Origin: Stieleria neptunia
GTDB lineage: Bacteria > Planctomycetota > Planctomycetia > Pirellulales > Pirellulaceae
DNA: 64,000 nt
Assembly: GCF_007754155.1 (NCBI RefSeq)
Contig: NZ_CP037423.1
Location: 4,740,765 to 4,804,764 of the forward strand
Direction: 5' to 3'
The notes below the pieces were generated by a model, which was not told the origin of the DNA, ran no database searches, and was given only the letters and a program-made list of their open reading frames with translations. Numbering within the stretch: the stretch's first letter is position 1; every line of letters starts with the position of its first letter. The translations under genes and the position numbers were made by a program. Of this stretch, positions 35,841 through 45,109 are shown in pieces.

Positions 35841-36905
35841 CTAATCGATTTCGTGATCGGCGAAGTCGTCATTTCCCGTTGACCGTGCGGTTTCGGACCG
35901 TTTGCGAAGCGGGGCGAGCATGCGGTCGAGGGCCTTCAGGGCGACCGGCATCGCCGCCCCGGCGTCTTTCCATTGGTCCCACCAGTTGGCGACGATTTTG
36001 CCGACCGATTCGTCGCCGAGTCGCCATAACGCGACGGCGGTCTGGATCGGCAGCGGATCGGCGCGGAACAATTCCAGGTTCGCCCCGGCGGTCAACACGA
36101 CCGGCACGCAGCCGAGGTCCCAGGGCAAGGACGTTCGGCGGTGCGTTCCCGAGCCAAAGTCCTCTGGGTGGCTGGGGGATTCGACCTGTCCCAGCGTTGC
36201 CGCCAGGTGACGTCCGACGGCGACTTGGGTGACCCAGAACGCCAACCGAAAGAGTTCGCCCACGGCGGGATCGGCGTCGGTCAACATCGCTTCGATCCAG
36301 ACGCGGCATTGGCCCGAGTCAAACCCTCCATCACCGCCGCGGATCGGTTGAACCAACAGGCAATCGACGTTTTCGGGCCACCATTTTTCCGGCGGCGTGG
36401 AACCCCAGATCTGTCGCGCCGTTTCGATCAACAGGCCCGGACCATAGGTTTGCCAGCGATCTTTGAGGGGACCGGCACGCAGCCCGAGTTGTTGTTCCAG
36501 CTTTGGGAAGCGTTGTTGGTAGGCGATTCGGCATTGGTCAAGTTGGGTTCCCAGTGCCGCGGCGGTCTGGTCGATCTGGAGTTCGCTGCAGCCGGCCGCG
36601 GCAAGCGCCGGCGGACAGGACTGCCGAGCCGTCTGCCCGGCGGCAACCGAAGCGAACAGCGCCGACCAAAACGCTCGGACGTCGGCCAGCGCCGAAACGA
36701 GCCGTGTGTTGATTTCGCTGGTCGGGCCGAGCAGTGCCGATTCGGTCCGCTGGTCGCTGCAGACGCCACCGGTTGCCACCACGAACGAGGCGTGAATCAC
36801 GCTCAAGTCGACCGCGGGATGAAATCGGACGTTTGATTTCTTGGCCAAGGTTCTGGAACTCGTGCGGCGATCTAGGGGGTGGACGACAGTTGGGACTGGA
36901 TCCAT
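35841..36905 (-). CDS. Hypothetical protein downstream of chorismate mutase
   Basis: This is a 354-residue protein with no recognised family, signal peptide or membrane helix. The first third reads [22 protein letters not shown], with mixed alpha/beta composition. A Trp-rich segment ([18 protein letters not shown], about residues 165-182) and a central [24 protein letters not shown] are the most distinctive parts. A more charged C-terminus follows. The frame overlaps the end of the upstream AroH gene by 34 nt, suggesting co-transcription, but a later start is possible because no other Met occurs early. Function unknown. Confidence 0.55.
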   Translation of the reverse strand: MDPVPTVVHPLDRRTSSRTLAKKSNVRFHPAVDLSVIHASFVVATGGVCSDQRTESALLGPTSEINTRLVSALADVRAFWSALFASVAAGQTARQSCPPALAAAGCSELQIDQTAAALGTQLDQCRIAYQQRFPKLEQQLGLRAGPLKDRWQTYGPGLLIETARQIWGSTPPEKWWPENVDCLLVQPIRGGDGGFDSGQCRVWIEAMLTDADPAVGELFRLAFWVTQVAVGRHLAATLGQVESPSHPEDFGSGTHRRTSLPWDLGCVPVVLTAGANLELFRADPLPIQTAVALWRLGDESVGKIVANWWDQWKDAGAAMPVALKALDRMLAPLRKRSETARSTGNDDFADHEID

Positions 36906-37300
36906 TGTTCCAGTTCGTCAAAATCCACGGGCGGAAGCTCCGACAAATCGGGTCGCAATTTTACCGCGTCATGTAGGTAGAAGTGCTGGATTTCGGACTG
37001 TGATTTTTCGGTGTTCCAGTGCAGCAACACGCGAATGCAGCGTGGCAGCGATTTTTCGACGGTGATTTCGTAGCCGCACAACAGCGGGACTTCGAGCCAA
37101 CCGAGCTGCCGCGCGGCCAACGCCGGGAACTCCGCCGACAGGTCTTTGGTCACGGTGAAGTAGGCACTGGCCAAATCCGCCGTGTCGATCCCGTTTTGGC
37201 GAATCATCAGCGCCAGCAACTGTCGCGTTGCGAGCAAAATTTCGTCACGATCATCCGCTTGGACCGTTGTCGCACCGCGGACGCCTCGGCAAGCCAACAT
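36872..37300 (-). CDS. aroH: AroH-type monofunctional chorismate mutase
   Basis: This 142-residue enzyme rearranges chorismate to prephenate in phenylalanine and tyrosine synthesis. It shows [21 protein letters not shown], whose Arg is the active-site arginine, and [26 protein letters not shown], matching the Cys-x-x-Glu and Arg positions of the Bacillus subtilis AroH active site. Its length matches the family. The start at 37300 follows an AAGGA motif; the longer frame to 37330 adds an unlikely leader. It overlaps the hypothetical gene downstream by 34 nt. Confidence 0.9.
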   Translation of the reverse strand: MLACRGVRGATTVQADDRDEILLATRQLLALMIRQNGIDTADLASAYFTVTKDLSAEFPALAARQLGWLEVPLLCGYEITVEKSLPRCIRVLLHWNTEKSQSEIQHFYLHDAVKLRPDLSELPPVDFDELEQWIQSQLSSTP

Positions 37301-37540
37301 ACTTTCTGATTCCTTAGGGCAATGGACCATTCTCCGTGCGACCGGCGTGAGCCGCCCGAGGGCGTCTTTTGCTCATCGCCCGATTTCGACGGTGGTCAGA
37401 ATTGACGGGTTTCCTGACGCCGATTTAGCCGTATAAAGCTTACTCGGAAACGCCTACTATAGGGCCCCTGCCGCCCGGCCGATAACCGTCTTGACCGGCC
37501 CATGACATTCGACCACACCTTTCCCGTTCGGAAACAGAAT

Positions 37541-37795
37541 ATGAGCGACCACCGTTCGCCCTATCAAGAACGAATTATTAAGAATTACTACCAAAACCGG
37601 GATTCGATTGGGATCCAAAAGGCCCAGGAAGCGGTCACCGAGCTGTATCTGAGCCAGGGCAAGAAGCGAGAAACCGTCTGGAAACGTCTCGTCAGCCATT
37701 TGGAGAAGGCCGGATTGCCGGCCGAGCAGATCGAACATCTGCGCGAAAAAGATGATCCCGCGTTGGTCGCCGAGGCCATCGGAAAGCTCGCCTGA
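37541..37795 (+). CDS. Small conserved-looking hypothetical protein
   Basis: This is an 84-residue, highly charged helical protein, beginning MSDHRSPYQERIIKNYYQNRDSIGIQKA. It carries an amphipathic helical repeat (QEAVTELYLSQGKKRETVWKRLVSHLEKAG) and an Asp/Ala-rich end. There is no signal peptide or membrane helix. The composition is natural for a soluble protein, and similar small proteins occur in planctomycetes. Upstream in-frame Met at 37502 is less likely because the intervening residues are not helical. Function unknown. Confidence 0.6.
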   Translation: MSDHRSPYQERIIKNYYQNRDSIGIQKAQEAVTELYLSQGKKRETVWKRLVSHLEKAGLPAEQIEHLREKDDPALVAEAIGKLA

Positions 37796-38113
37796 GCCCG
37801 CCATTGGACGAGACCATCGACGACGACCGGTCGATCGGGCTGTGTTTGCCGAGCGGAAAAGGGGGCAGGTGCAAGTGGCACCGGCAGACGTGTGGTGTGC
37901 AGGCTGTAGCCGCTCACTGTCGCTGCGTCGCAGCGAACGGGAATCGCCTAAAGGCTAAACACCAACGGTTGCTGCATCCCTTGTTGCTTCTGCCCGTGCC
38001 ATCGGCGGCACCCTCGGGTGTCGCGCCGGGGATCTGAGAATCGAGCAGCGCGGGACGACTGGCGCGATCCGGCTGATCTCAATCGATGGTCAGCCGAGAC
38101 CGCCGAGGCGGGC
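37796..38113. other. Gap without recognised gene
   Basis: This 318-nt stretch between the small hypothetical gene and the convergent lipoprotein gene has no credible coding region or clear repeat. Only short frames without domains are present. Confidence 0.5.
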
Positions 38114-38362
38114 TCAGTTGCGGTTTTGTTTCTCTTGAGCGCGGGCGGCCTTGAGAGCGGCAGCTTCACGGGAGAGTTTGAACTCCGGCCCGCTCGGGTA
38201 ATACTGCACGTCGTCCTGCAGGTAATAAGGACTCGGCAGTGTCTGCCCGTTGATGCCTACCTGGCAACCGCCTACGCCGACAAGGCAGGTGCCCGCAAAA
38301 AGGGCGATAGCGGTAGCTCGAGTGATGCGTCCAGATGTCGATTTGCGGATCATGGCTTCCAT
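38114..38362 (-). CDS. Small lipoprotein
   Basis: This is an 82-residue secreted lipoprotein. The signal (SGRITRATAIALFAGTCLVGVGGC) ends in a lipobox VGGC near residue 33. The mature part reads QVGINGQTLPSPYYLQDDVQYYPSGPEFKLSREAAALKAAR and ends in a charged helix (AQEKQNRN). I recall closely similar proteins in other planctomycetes, but function is unknown. Met4 (38353) is an alternative start. No partner gene is adjacent. Confidence 0.75.
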   Translation of the reverse strand: MEAMIRKSTSGRITRATAIALFAGTCLVGVGGCQVGINGQTLPSPYYLQDDVQYYPSGPEFKLSREAAALKAARAQEKQNRN

Positions 38363-38556
38363 GCCTTGTTTGAATCGTCACGTACCGGGGCCGTCGAATG
38401 AATTCGAATCCCGTCACAACCGGTATCGGATGAATAACCCGCAAAGATTAACCGGGGCTGCAGAATTTGTCGAAATCGTGGGCGTGGCACGCGAGGGAAA
38501 ACTGCCCACGAGCCGCCAGAAGGGACCGCCCAGCTTCAGGCGACCGCTTTTCGCAG

Positions 38557-38943
38557 GTACGACGGCCCTTCCGGGCCGTCGTCCGGAGGGCTTGCCCCGA
38601 CGCCCTGGAATGGACGTCGTACAGCGTTTCACTGGTACGACGGCCCTTCCGGGCCGTCGTCCGGAGGGCTCGCCCGACGCCCTGGAAAGGACGTCGTACC
38701 GCGTTTCACTGGTACGATGGCCCTTCCGGGCTGTCGTCCGTCGGGCTCGCCCCGACGACCTGGAAAGGACGTCGTACCGCGTTTCACTGGTACGACGGCC
38801 CTTCCGGGCCGTCGTCCGTCGGGCTCGCCCGACGACCTGGAATGGACGTCGTACAGCGTTTCACTGGTACGACGGCCCTTCCGGGCCGTCGTCCGGAGGG
38901 CTTGCCCCGACGACCTGGAAAGGACGTCGTACAGCGTTTCGCG
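38557..38943. repeat. Five-copy ~78-bp tandem repeat with hairpin in each unit
   Basis: Five units begin with GTACGACGG or GTACGATGG at 38557, 38635, 38712, 38790 and 38867 (periods 77-78 nt). Each has a self-complementary stretch GACGGCCCTTCCGGGCCGTC and ends with CGTCGTAC-GCGTTTCACTG or similar. Units differ at a few positions (GGAGGGCTTG versus GTCGGGCTCG). It lies in the gap 38363-38976. Several long frames run through it on both strands but they are by-products of the repeat. Confidence 0.95.
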
Positions 38944-38976
38944 TCTGTTTTCCTTGCTTCCAATTGGAACCAAGCA

Positions 38977-41190
38977 CTACGGAACCGCGTCGGGGTTGGT
39001 CGTGCGGAGCAGCGTCTGGGCCGCATCGGGCCATTGAACGAACGCGTGCAGATGCAATTTGACGTGCTGCTGGGTCGCACTCGCCAGTTCCTCAAGCAGT
39101 TTCAACCGCTCCAGAATCACCTCCGAACGCTCGATCGCGGCATCGAGGCTGTCCCGACTTTTCCGCATCATCCTGCGCTCCATCTGATTCGCGGAACTGT
39201 ATCGTTGCTCGAACAACCCGCGTTGCATCTGTAGTTTTCGGTGATGTTCGGTCAGCGACGCTTGTTCAGCAGCAAAACTCGCCTGGCTGAGCTTCATCCA
39301 GTCTAGCGCAGGATCTAATCGGCGGCCGAGGATCAATCGGCAGGAGAGTCTGCGCGAGCAATCGATATCCAGTCTGACGGCAATTGCGACCGTCTCTCCG
39401 TCGGTCGGCGTCAAGATCGCGATCGCCGAGCCATGGTGGGGGCGTGCCGGATCAAAGGGCGTGTGCCAGGCCAAGTCGATCGAGTCGGGGACGGACAGGT
39501 CGATTTCCAAACGCGAAACGCTGGGCAAGAGCGGCGCGCCGAGCGGCCAACTGGGGCGCCACTGGCTGGGGGCCAGCGAGATCGGGTAGGGATCGGTCTC
39601 GATCGAAGGTCGCAGATAGACGGAATCACCGCCGGAGAGCGCCATCCGCCCGTGCAACAGTTTCTGTGACAGTCCGTCCCGCGCGGCATCGTCTGACCAG
39701 CGGAACAGCGTGTCGGGGCCGGTCCGGATCAGTTGTGCGATCGGATTTCCGTTCGTTTGATTGATCAGATCCCGGGTGTCGTCGGTTTGGGCGCCGGAAA
39801 GTGCGATGGAGACCGGGCTGGGAAACTCGATGCGTTCGATCGGGGGTGTCGACGGGGCGATGACGGTTTCCGATTCACTGTCGCCGCTGCGTGGTAACTG
39901 GACGAATCGATCATTCGAGGGCCGGGTCTGTTGGGAGACTTCGGCGACGTCTTGCTCGGAGGTTTCCGCACTGAGCACTGATTCGAGTGTCTCGCCGGCC
40001 GTCTCGTCTTTGGAGAACGTGAAGGAGCTCGATCGGCTTGGACGTTCGATTTCCGGCGTTTTCAGGGGATCGATGGCGATCGCGACCGCTGAATCCGGCT
40101 TGTCCATGGGATCGCCTGCAACGCTGCTGGCGACCAGGTCATCCAGGTCGTCCATGACATCGAATCCGCCGCGATGCCGTTGACGTTCGATGATCGAGTC
40201 GGCGGTGAACAGCAACTTCGCCGCTTCGTTGGCTTGCCCGTCTTGACGATCGATTGATGGGGAAGGGACGACGTGAGGTGTTCGAGACGTTTCGGGTTCA
40301 GCAACTTGGGCGGTTGGGGGCGTTGTCGCCTCGAACACATGGGCGGGTTCTGCAGGGCCGGGGCGTTGGCCGTCGGAGGACGTCACCGGTTGCTTCACCG
40401 TCGGGGTTTGTCTGGCCCGGTTTTCGGCACGCTGCGAGCGGATCTGATTGATTCGGATGGCGGTGCCGATCAGTGCGATTGCGATTGCGGCGGATCCGAC
40501 GCCCAGGACCAGGTTCCAATTGAATCGTCGATCGCGCGCGATCGGCTGGGGTTTGCTGTGGCGAATTCTCTCCTCGTTCACCTCGGGCGGGGCGAGGGAT
40601 GCTTCACCGAAGCGGTCTGCCAGTGACGCGGTGAATCGTTCGATCAGTTTTTCGCGTCGGGCTTGTTCGATGCTGGACAGCGCGAGGGATTGCTTGGCGA
40701 CGGCGGCCTGTTGATCAACGTGATTGTCGGATTCGAAGGGGACTCGATCGACGCGAATTCGGGAGCGGTTAGAGCTGCGGCGACGCGCGATCGCGGGGCG
40801 TGGGACGGAAAGCTGTTGTTGGAACTGTGCGGTGAGCGCCTCGAGATCGCGGGTGGCTTGATCGGCCGCGGGTGGGTTTCCGGTATACACAAGATCGCCA
40901 TGGCGGTTGATCGTCCAGTCTTCCAGGTCGATCGCGGCGATCGGTTCGCCGTCGGCCAAGCGCTGGCGACAGGCGTCGTGGAAGCGCCGGGCGAGTTGTG
41001 CCGCAAGATCCGGCGGCGGCGTGCCCAAGCGTCTGACCAGCGACGCGACCGATTCATCGCCGGCGTCGGCAGCGGTTTGCGGGGGCAGAGCGTCGCCGGG
41101 CCGTCGGTGTCGTTTTCCTGGCGACGACATTGCCGCGGGAACGTTGACCGATCCACTGCGATTCGATGCGTCGGGCGAGGAAGGGGACAT
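38977..41190 (-). CDS. Hypothetical single-pass membrane protein
   Basis: This is a 737-residue protein with a cytoplasmic N-terminus containing DESVASLVRRLGTPPPDLAAQLARRFHDAC and DGEPIAAIDLEDWTINRHGDLVYTG (about residues 45-105). One membrane helix (LVLGVGSAAIAIALIGTAI, about 227-245) is followed by a long Ser/Pro/Glu-rich low-complexity stretch (about 255-420). A beta-rich C-terminal domain (about residues 500-735) contains YLRPSIETDPYPISLAPSQW. No known family was recognised. It may be a membrane-bound sensor or scaffold. No neighbours hint at a role. Confidence 0.6.
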   Translation of the reverse strand: MSPSSPDASNRSGSVNVPAAMSSPGKRHRRPGDALPPQTAADAGDESVASLVRRLGTPPPDLAAQLARRFHDACRQRLADGEPIAAIDLEDWTINRHGDLVYTGNPPAADQATRDLEALTAQFQQQLSVPRPAIARRRSSNRSRIRVDRVPFESDNHVDQQAAVAKQSLALSSIEQARREKLIERFTASLADRFGEASLAPPEVNEERIRHSKPQPIARDRRFNWNLVLGVGSAAIAIALIGTAIRINQIRSQRAENRARQTPTVKQPVTSSDGQRPGPAEPAHVFEATTPPTAQVAEPETSRTPHVVPSPSIDRQDGQANEAAKLLFTADSIIERQRHRGGFDVMDDLDDLVASSVAGDPMDKPDSAVAIAIDPLKTPEIERPSRSSSFTFSKDETAGETLESVLSAETSEQDVAEVSQQTRPSNDRFVQLPRSGDSESETVIAPSTPPIERIEFPSPVSIALSGAQTDDTRDLINQTNGNPIAQLIRTGPDTLFRWSDDAARDGLSQKLLHGRMALSGGDSVYLRPSIETDPYPISLAPSQWRPSWPLGAPLLPSVSRLEIDLSVPDSIDLAWHTPFDPARPHHGSAIAILTPTDGETVAIAVRLDIDCSRRLSCRLILGRRLDPALDWMKLSQASFAAEQASLTEHHRKLQMQRGLFEQRYSSANQMERRMMRKSRDSLDAAIERSEVILERLKLLEELASATQQHVKLHLHAFVQWPDAAQTLLRTTNPDAVP

Positions 41191-41726
41191 TACCGATGCT
41201 TGTACCGGGTTTTGGGAGGGGACGCGGGATCGGTGAGGGCAAACCGACCCCGATTCCGACGTCTCGCTATTGTCGGTAGCAGATGGCGATCAAGCAAACC
41301 CAACACCGTGATGCTCCCCCGACGGATGTCAAAAAAAATGGAACTTTTGGCGTATCCGTATTGACTGATACAGATTTCCTGAGTGGTTCTACCGGAATTA
41401 ACCAAACCACCGGGGTGGTCTCTGCCGATAACTCCGCTTGAAGCGATTCTCAGGACGCATCCGATGCACCGATTGAGACTGGCAGTTTAACCGGTTTCGG
41501 GAGCACGGACTGCGGAGCGGGATTCGTTTCAACATTGAATTACCAGGGGGGAACTGGGTGATCGCCGCACATCGATGCGGCGGGCGTGGATGCATTGCAT
41601 CAACGCCCCGGTCATTTCCTCTCTCCAAATTGCGGCTCGGGATCCCAGCGTGGCACAGGTGTGTACGCATGGCTCGGGCGAACGAGCCCCAACAGCGAGG
41701 CGGCTGCGACCGCGGAGACGTTTGCG
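41191..41726. other. Gap upstream of the BBP7 gene
   Basis: No gene is supported here. Short palindromes are present, for example GATGCATTGCATC and CGCCGCACATCGATGCGGCG, and the promoter of the outer-membrane gene should lie in the last part. Frames starting before 41727 are not of protein-like composition. Confidence 0.5.
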
Positions 41727-43310
41727 ATGCACCGAATGATTCGAAACATGGTCAACCGTTTGACAAACACAACCAGCGAAGCGGGAAACTCCCGTCTGCC
41801 CGCTGCCAAACCTCTCCTCGGTTTTTACCGTGCCGGTTCGGCACTGGTGGGGACCGGCCTAGCAGTGGCCGCGGCGATATTCGCCGCCGGTCTACTCTCC
41901 GGCGAGGCTTCGGCACAGGGCTATCCCTCATCGGGCGTATCGCTTGCCAATTATGACTTGGCCGCCAGCGGCTTTGTCACTCCCGCCGGAATGCCGCCGA
42001 TCGGCGCTCCTGGCATGATGGGTAGGAGTGGTTCACCGGTGATGCCGGTCGGCTACAACAGCTATGGCTGCGACACCGGCGGCTGCGACACGCTGCCGAT
42101 GCAGGCTTGCATGGACCGGATGGTCTGTGGAACCTGTGGCGGCGGCGGCGGTTGCTCGTGCAACGGCATGCTCGGCAACGGCGGCATCCTGGGCAAACTC
42201 CGCAGCGGCGGCACGGGCTGCCTGTTCTGTCGCGGCGCCGGATGCACGGCGTGTAAAGAGTTGCCCTTCGGTTATGCGGGATCGTGCCTGGCATCGGCCG
42301 TCAGCTTGTTACGTCCCTACGAAGAGGCGGGCATCTGCAACCAACGTTGGTACGATGTCAGCCTGGAAGCGTTGTTCTTGGATCGGCAAATCAAGGGCAC
42401 CAGTTCCTCGGTCATCACCCAGCGTGGCAGTGGTCCGACCGGGACGCCCGTTTTGAGTCTCAACGACGACGGCTTGGATGAACTTGAAGCCGGTGTTCGA
42501 GCGTCGGTCGCCTTCATCTGGGGCGTGGGCGGCAACGTCGAATTGACTTACATGGGTGGGAATGAATGGAAGGAGGGTGCATCGGCCCAGGCTGATGTGA
42601 TCGCCGCCAACCTGGAAGGCAATCTGTACTCCTTCCTCAGCGATTTCGGCACCATCCCTGGCGCCGGTGGTTTTGACGACACCGACCGTTCGACCACCCA
42701 ATCGATCGAAGCCCGCAGCCGATTCCACTCGGCCGAATTCAACTATCGCCGACGAACGATGTTCCCGTACTGCCGATTCCAAAGCTCTTGGCTCGTCGGT
42801 CTGCGGTTCATGCGGTACGACGACGGGCTCAACTACTCGACGCAAGGACAAACCCGTACGACCGTCGGCGCCACGACGGTGGTTCAGAATCGATTCTTCA
42901 ATGCCGACTCCGACACCGAAAACCGATTGTTCGGGCCGCAAACCGGATTCGATTTCTGGTGGAACGTGGCTCCGGGAATTTCGCTCGGTCTAGGGGCGAA
43001 AGGGGCTTGGGTGCAAAACGATGTCAACCGAGCGATTCAGGTCTCGGCCAACTCCCTGGCAACCCAAAACGTATTCGACGGCGATCAACGCGGCACGATC
43101 CTGACGGACCTGGAACTGAAGGGAGTTTATCGACTCTCGCACTCGCTGACCCTCCGCGGTTCCTACTACGTCCTGGCGGTCGACGACATTGCCTTCAGCA
43201 GCATGGACTTTCAGGTCAATCAAACGACGACGGGGCTGACGTCGGGCAACCTCAGCTTCGACCGTCTGACACTGCAAGGTTTCACCGTCGGTGCGGAATA
43301 CATGTGGTAG
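41727..43310 (+). CDS. BBP7-type outer-membrane beta-barrel protein
   Basis: This is a 527-residue protein of the planctomycete BBP7 family, predicted to form an outer-membrane beta-barrel. A signal peptide (about residues 35-57, ALVGTGLAVAAAIFAAGLL) is followed by a Cys/Gly-rich segment (about 110-190, with CDTGGCDTLPMQAC, CGTCGGGGGC and CLFCRGAGCTAC), which could bind metal or form disulfides. The barrel domain (about residues 200-527) follows. It ends EYMW, with an aromatic last residue as in many outer-membrane proteins. The start ATG at 41727 follows GGAGA. A Rho-independent terminator lies downstream. Confidence 0.75.
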   Translation: MHRMIRNMVNRLTNTTSEAGNSRLPAAKPLLGFYRAGSALVGTGLAVAAAIFAAGLLSGEASAQGYPSSGVSLANYDLAASGFVTPAGMPPIGAPGMMGRSGSPVMPVGYNSYGCDTGGCDTLPMQACMDRMVCGTCGGGGGCSCNGMLGNGGILGKLRSGGTGCLFCRGAGCTACKELPFGYAGSCLASAVSLLRPYEEAGICNQRWYDVSLEALFLDRQIKGTSSSVITQRGSGPTGTPVLSLNDDGLDELEAGVRASVAFIWGVGGNVELTYMGGNEWKEGASAQADVIAANLEGNLYSFLSDFGTIPGAGGFDDTDRSTTQSIEARSRFHSAEFNYRRRTMFPYCRFQSSWLVGLRFMRYDDGLNYSTQGQTRTTVGATTVVQNRFFNADSDTENRLFGPQTGFDFWWNVAPGISLGLGAKGAWVQNDVNRAIQVSANSLATQNVFDGDQRGTILTDLELKGVYRLSHSLTLRGSYYVLAVDDIAFSSMDFQVNQTTTGLTSGNLSFDRLTLQGFTVGAEYMW

Positions 43311-43340
43311 CACGCGAAAGCGATCGACCTGTCGCGACAA

Positions 43341-43373
43341 AAACCCCGCTCGAATACCGAGCGGGGTTTTTTT
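43341..43373. terminator. Rho-independent terminator between convergent genes
   Basis: AAACCCCGCTCG (43341-43352) and CGAGCGGGGTTT (43358-43369) form a 12-bp perfect stem with a 5-nt loop, followed by T's on the plus strand and preceded by A's, so it can serve both strands. It sits between the BBP7 gene and the convergent PQQ-like gene. Confidence 0.95.
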
Positions 43374-43412
43374 GTGGCGTAAGCACCCTCACGATGAAAC
43401 GTTGACGAAGCG

Positions 43413-44768
43413 CTAGCGGCTCAGATCGACGGCGACGATTTCTTTGTCGTTGCGGATGAACGCGGTTTGGTCGGCGTAGGCCGGATGGCTCCAGAGCACC
43501 GCGCGACCAAACGATTCATTGGTCGGTTCCAACACGTGCATCCGGCCATGCTCGGTGTAGCCTGACGCGGTCAACTCGGCGACGATCAAATCACCGGTTT
43601 CGCTCATCAACAAGTAGCGATCGGATTGTCCCAAGCGTGTCAGAAACGCGGTGCCGTGTCGGGCAAATCGTTTTTCGCCGGGCACGGTGGGCTGGAACGT
43701 TTCCCAAAGTCGATCGCCGTTGGTTGCATCGACGGCGATCAGATTACCTTTGACGCAATCGGTTCCATAGATCACGCCATCGACAATCATCGGCGGCGCG
43801 TTGCTGCAATGGACGGCGTTCTTGGGGCCACCGCGCCAGAGTTCTTCGGCGGTGGGCGATTCGGTGCCCAGTCGAAACAGCACCGCTTCGGCGTGAATCC
43901 CGCTGGCGTACATCAAGTCACCTTCGATCATCGGTTGGGCAATCGACATCTCATAGGCGGGCGTGATCGGCATGTCCCACAGTGATTTTCCGCTGGCCGG
44001 ATCCAAGCCCTCCACGGCTTCGGGGTGATACACGATCAACTGACGTGTCCCGCCGGCTTCGATGATGCGGGTCGCACAATAACCGGCTTTGGCGTCCAAC
44101 GATTTCCAACGCACCTCTCCGGTTGATTTGTCAAACGCGACCACGCCTTGCCCCTTGCCGCCGACCATCGTGTACAGCAAATCGCCGTCGACCAACGGAT
44201 GCGACGCGAAGCCCCAGATGGGCACTTCCGCTCCGAAGTCGTCAGGCAAATTGCGCGTCCAAATCAGCGAGCCGTCGGCGACCGCCAGACAGGTCAGATC
44301 GCCTTCGGCGCCCAGCAAGTAGACCTTGTCCTGGTCAACCGTCGGGGTCGCACGGGGGCCGGCGGGGTAGCTGATTTCGTAGGGACGGTCATACGCGTAT
44401 TCCCAAATGGTTTTGCCGGTTTTCGCGTCCAACACCGACAGCCGCTCTTTGCCGGTCAGCGTGGCGCGTTGGCCGGGATCGTTCACCACTTCGCCGCCGC
44501 TGCGTTGGTAATCAAACACAAACACCTTGCCGTCGGCGACGGCGGGGCCGGCGTACCCTCCGGCGATCGGGGTTCTCCATTTGATCGGCAACCCCGCAGC
44601 GGGGATTTGATCGATGACGCCTGGCTCGCGATAAACGCCGTCGCGGGAGGAACCGAGCCAGCCCGGCCAGTCCTCGCCGGCGACGCGGTGGGGAGCGGTC
44701 AACATCGGTCCGGTGACACACAAGCAGGCGATCAAAAAAACGTGTTTTGCCATGAATGGGTTTCTCAT
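43413..44768 (-). CDS. Exported PQQ-like beta-propeller protein
   Basis: This 451-residue exported protein begins MRNPFMAKHVFLIACLCVTGPML with a signal peptide. It carries at least five PQQ-like propeller repeats of WD-type, each with a GDLLY, DAKTGKTIWEYAY, DGKVFVFDYQRSG or VADGSLIWTRNL pattern. The pattern resembles outer-membrane assembly protein BamB and quinoprotein dehydrogenases, but no PQQ-binding or catalytic site is obvious. The start at 44768 was chosen because the signal begins there; the frame continues to 44867 without added domains. It probably functions in the periplasm, partner unknown. Confidence 0.78.
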   Translation of the reverse strand: MRNPFMAKHVFLIACLCVTGPMLTAPHRVAGEDWPGWLGSSRDGVYREPGVIDQIPAAGLPIKWRTPIAGGYAGPAVADGKVFVFDYQRSGGEVVNDPGQRATLTGKERLSVLDAKTGKTIWEYAYDRPYEISYPAGPRATPTVDQDKVYLLGAEGDLTCLAVADGSLIWTRNLPDDFGAEVPIWGFASHPLVDGDLLYTMVGGKGQGVVAFDKSTGEVRWKSLDAKAGYCATRIIEAGGTRQLIVYHPEAVEGLDPASGKSLWDMPITPAYEMSIAQPMIEGDLMYASGIHAEAVLFRLGTESPTAEELWRGGPKNAVHCSNAPPMIVDGVIYGTDCVKGNLIAVDATNGDRLWETFQPTVPGEKRFARHGTAFLTRLGQSDRYLLMSETGDLIVAELTASGYTEHGRMHVLEPTNESFGRAVLWSHPAYADQTAFIRNDKEIVAVDLSR

Positions 44769-44927
44769 TGAGGAAGTCAGCGGGCTGATTTGCCGTTCGG
44801 AAAGGGTCTGGTCAGCCATTCTTACGGATCTATACCGTCCGGCCGAGGCGATCTTGCCGTGTTTCATTGTGAATGTTTCATGACCGCTTCCCTCGCGAGT
44901 GCTTTAGGGGCCGTCCATTGTATAAGG

Positions 44928-45022
44928 GACGGATTCGATCGTCGGGCAAGACGCCAAGACTTTTGCAGCGTGTGCCCTCTCTGGCGTTTGCTTGCTGCGC
45001 AAACGCCGTCTCTCCCAGGGGG
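44928..45022. repeat. Dispersed ~95-bp repeat, copy B
   Basis: This matches the copy at 25559-25654 over most of its length, including CGCCAAGACTTTTGCAGCG. It contains a perfect hairpin GGCGTTTGC (44983-44991) with GCAAACGCC (44999-45007). It fills part of the gap 44769-45109; no gene is seen there. Confidence 0.85.
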
Positions 45023-45109
45023 AGAGAAACTAAATGGGATGCCAAGAGCTGCCGTTCCACAATTGTTATCCCCTGTCCCAATTTTGGGGATTGTCGGGCG
45101 GAAAGGAGG

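Noticed and set aside
38557..38943. The 78-bp array as a CRISPR
   Set aside because: Units are contiguous and carry no unique spacers, and no cas genes are nearby.
38250..39234. Open frames over the 78-bp tandem array
   Set aside because: They read the array in several frames with monotonous sequence (TTALPGRRPEG), so they are by-products of the repeat.
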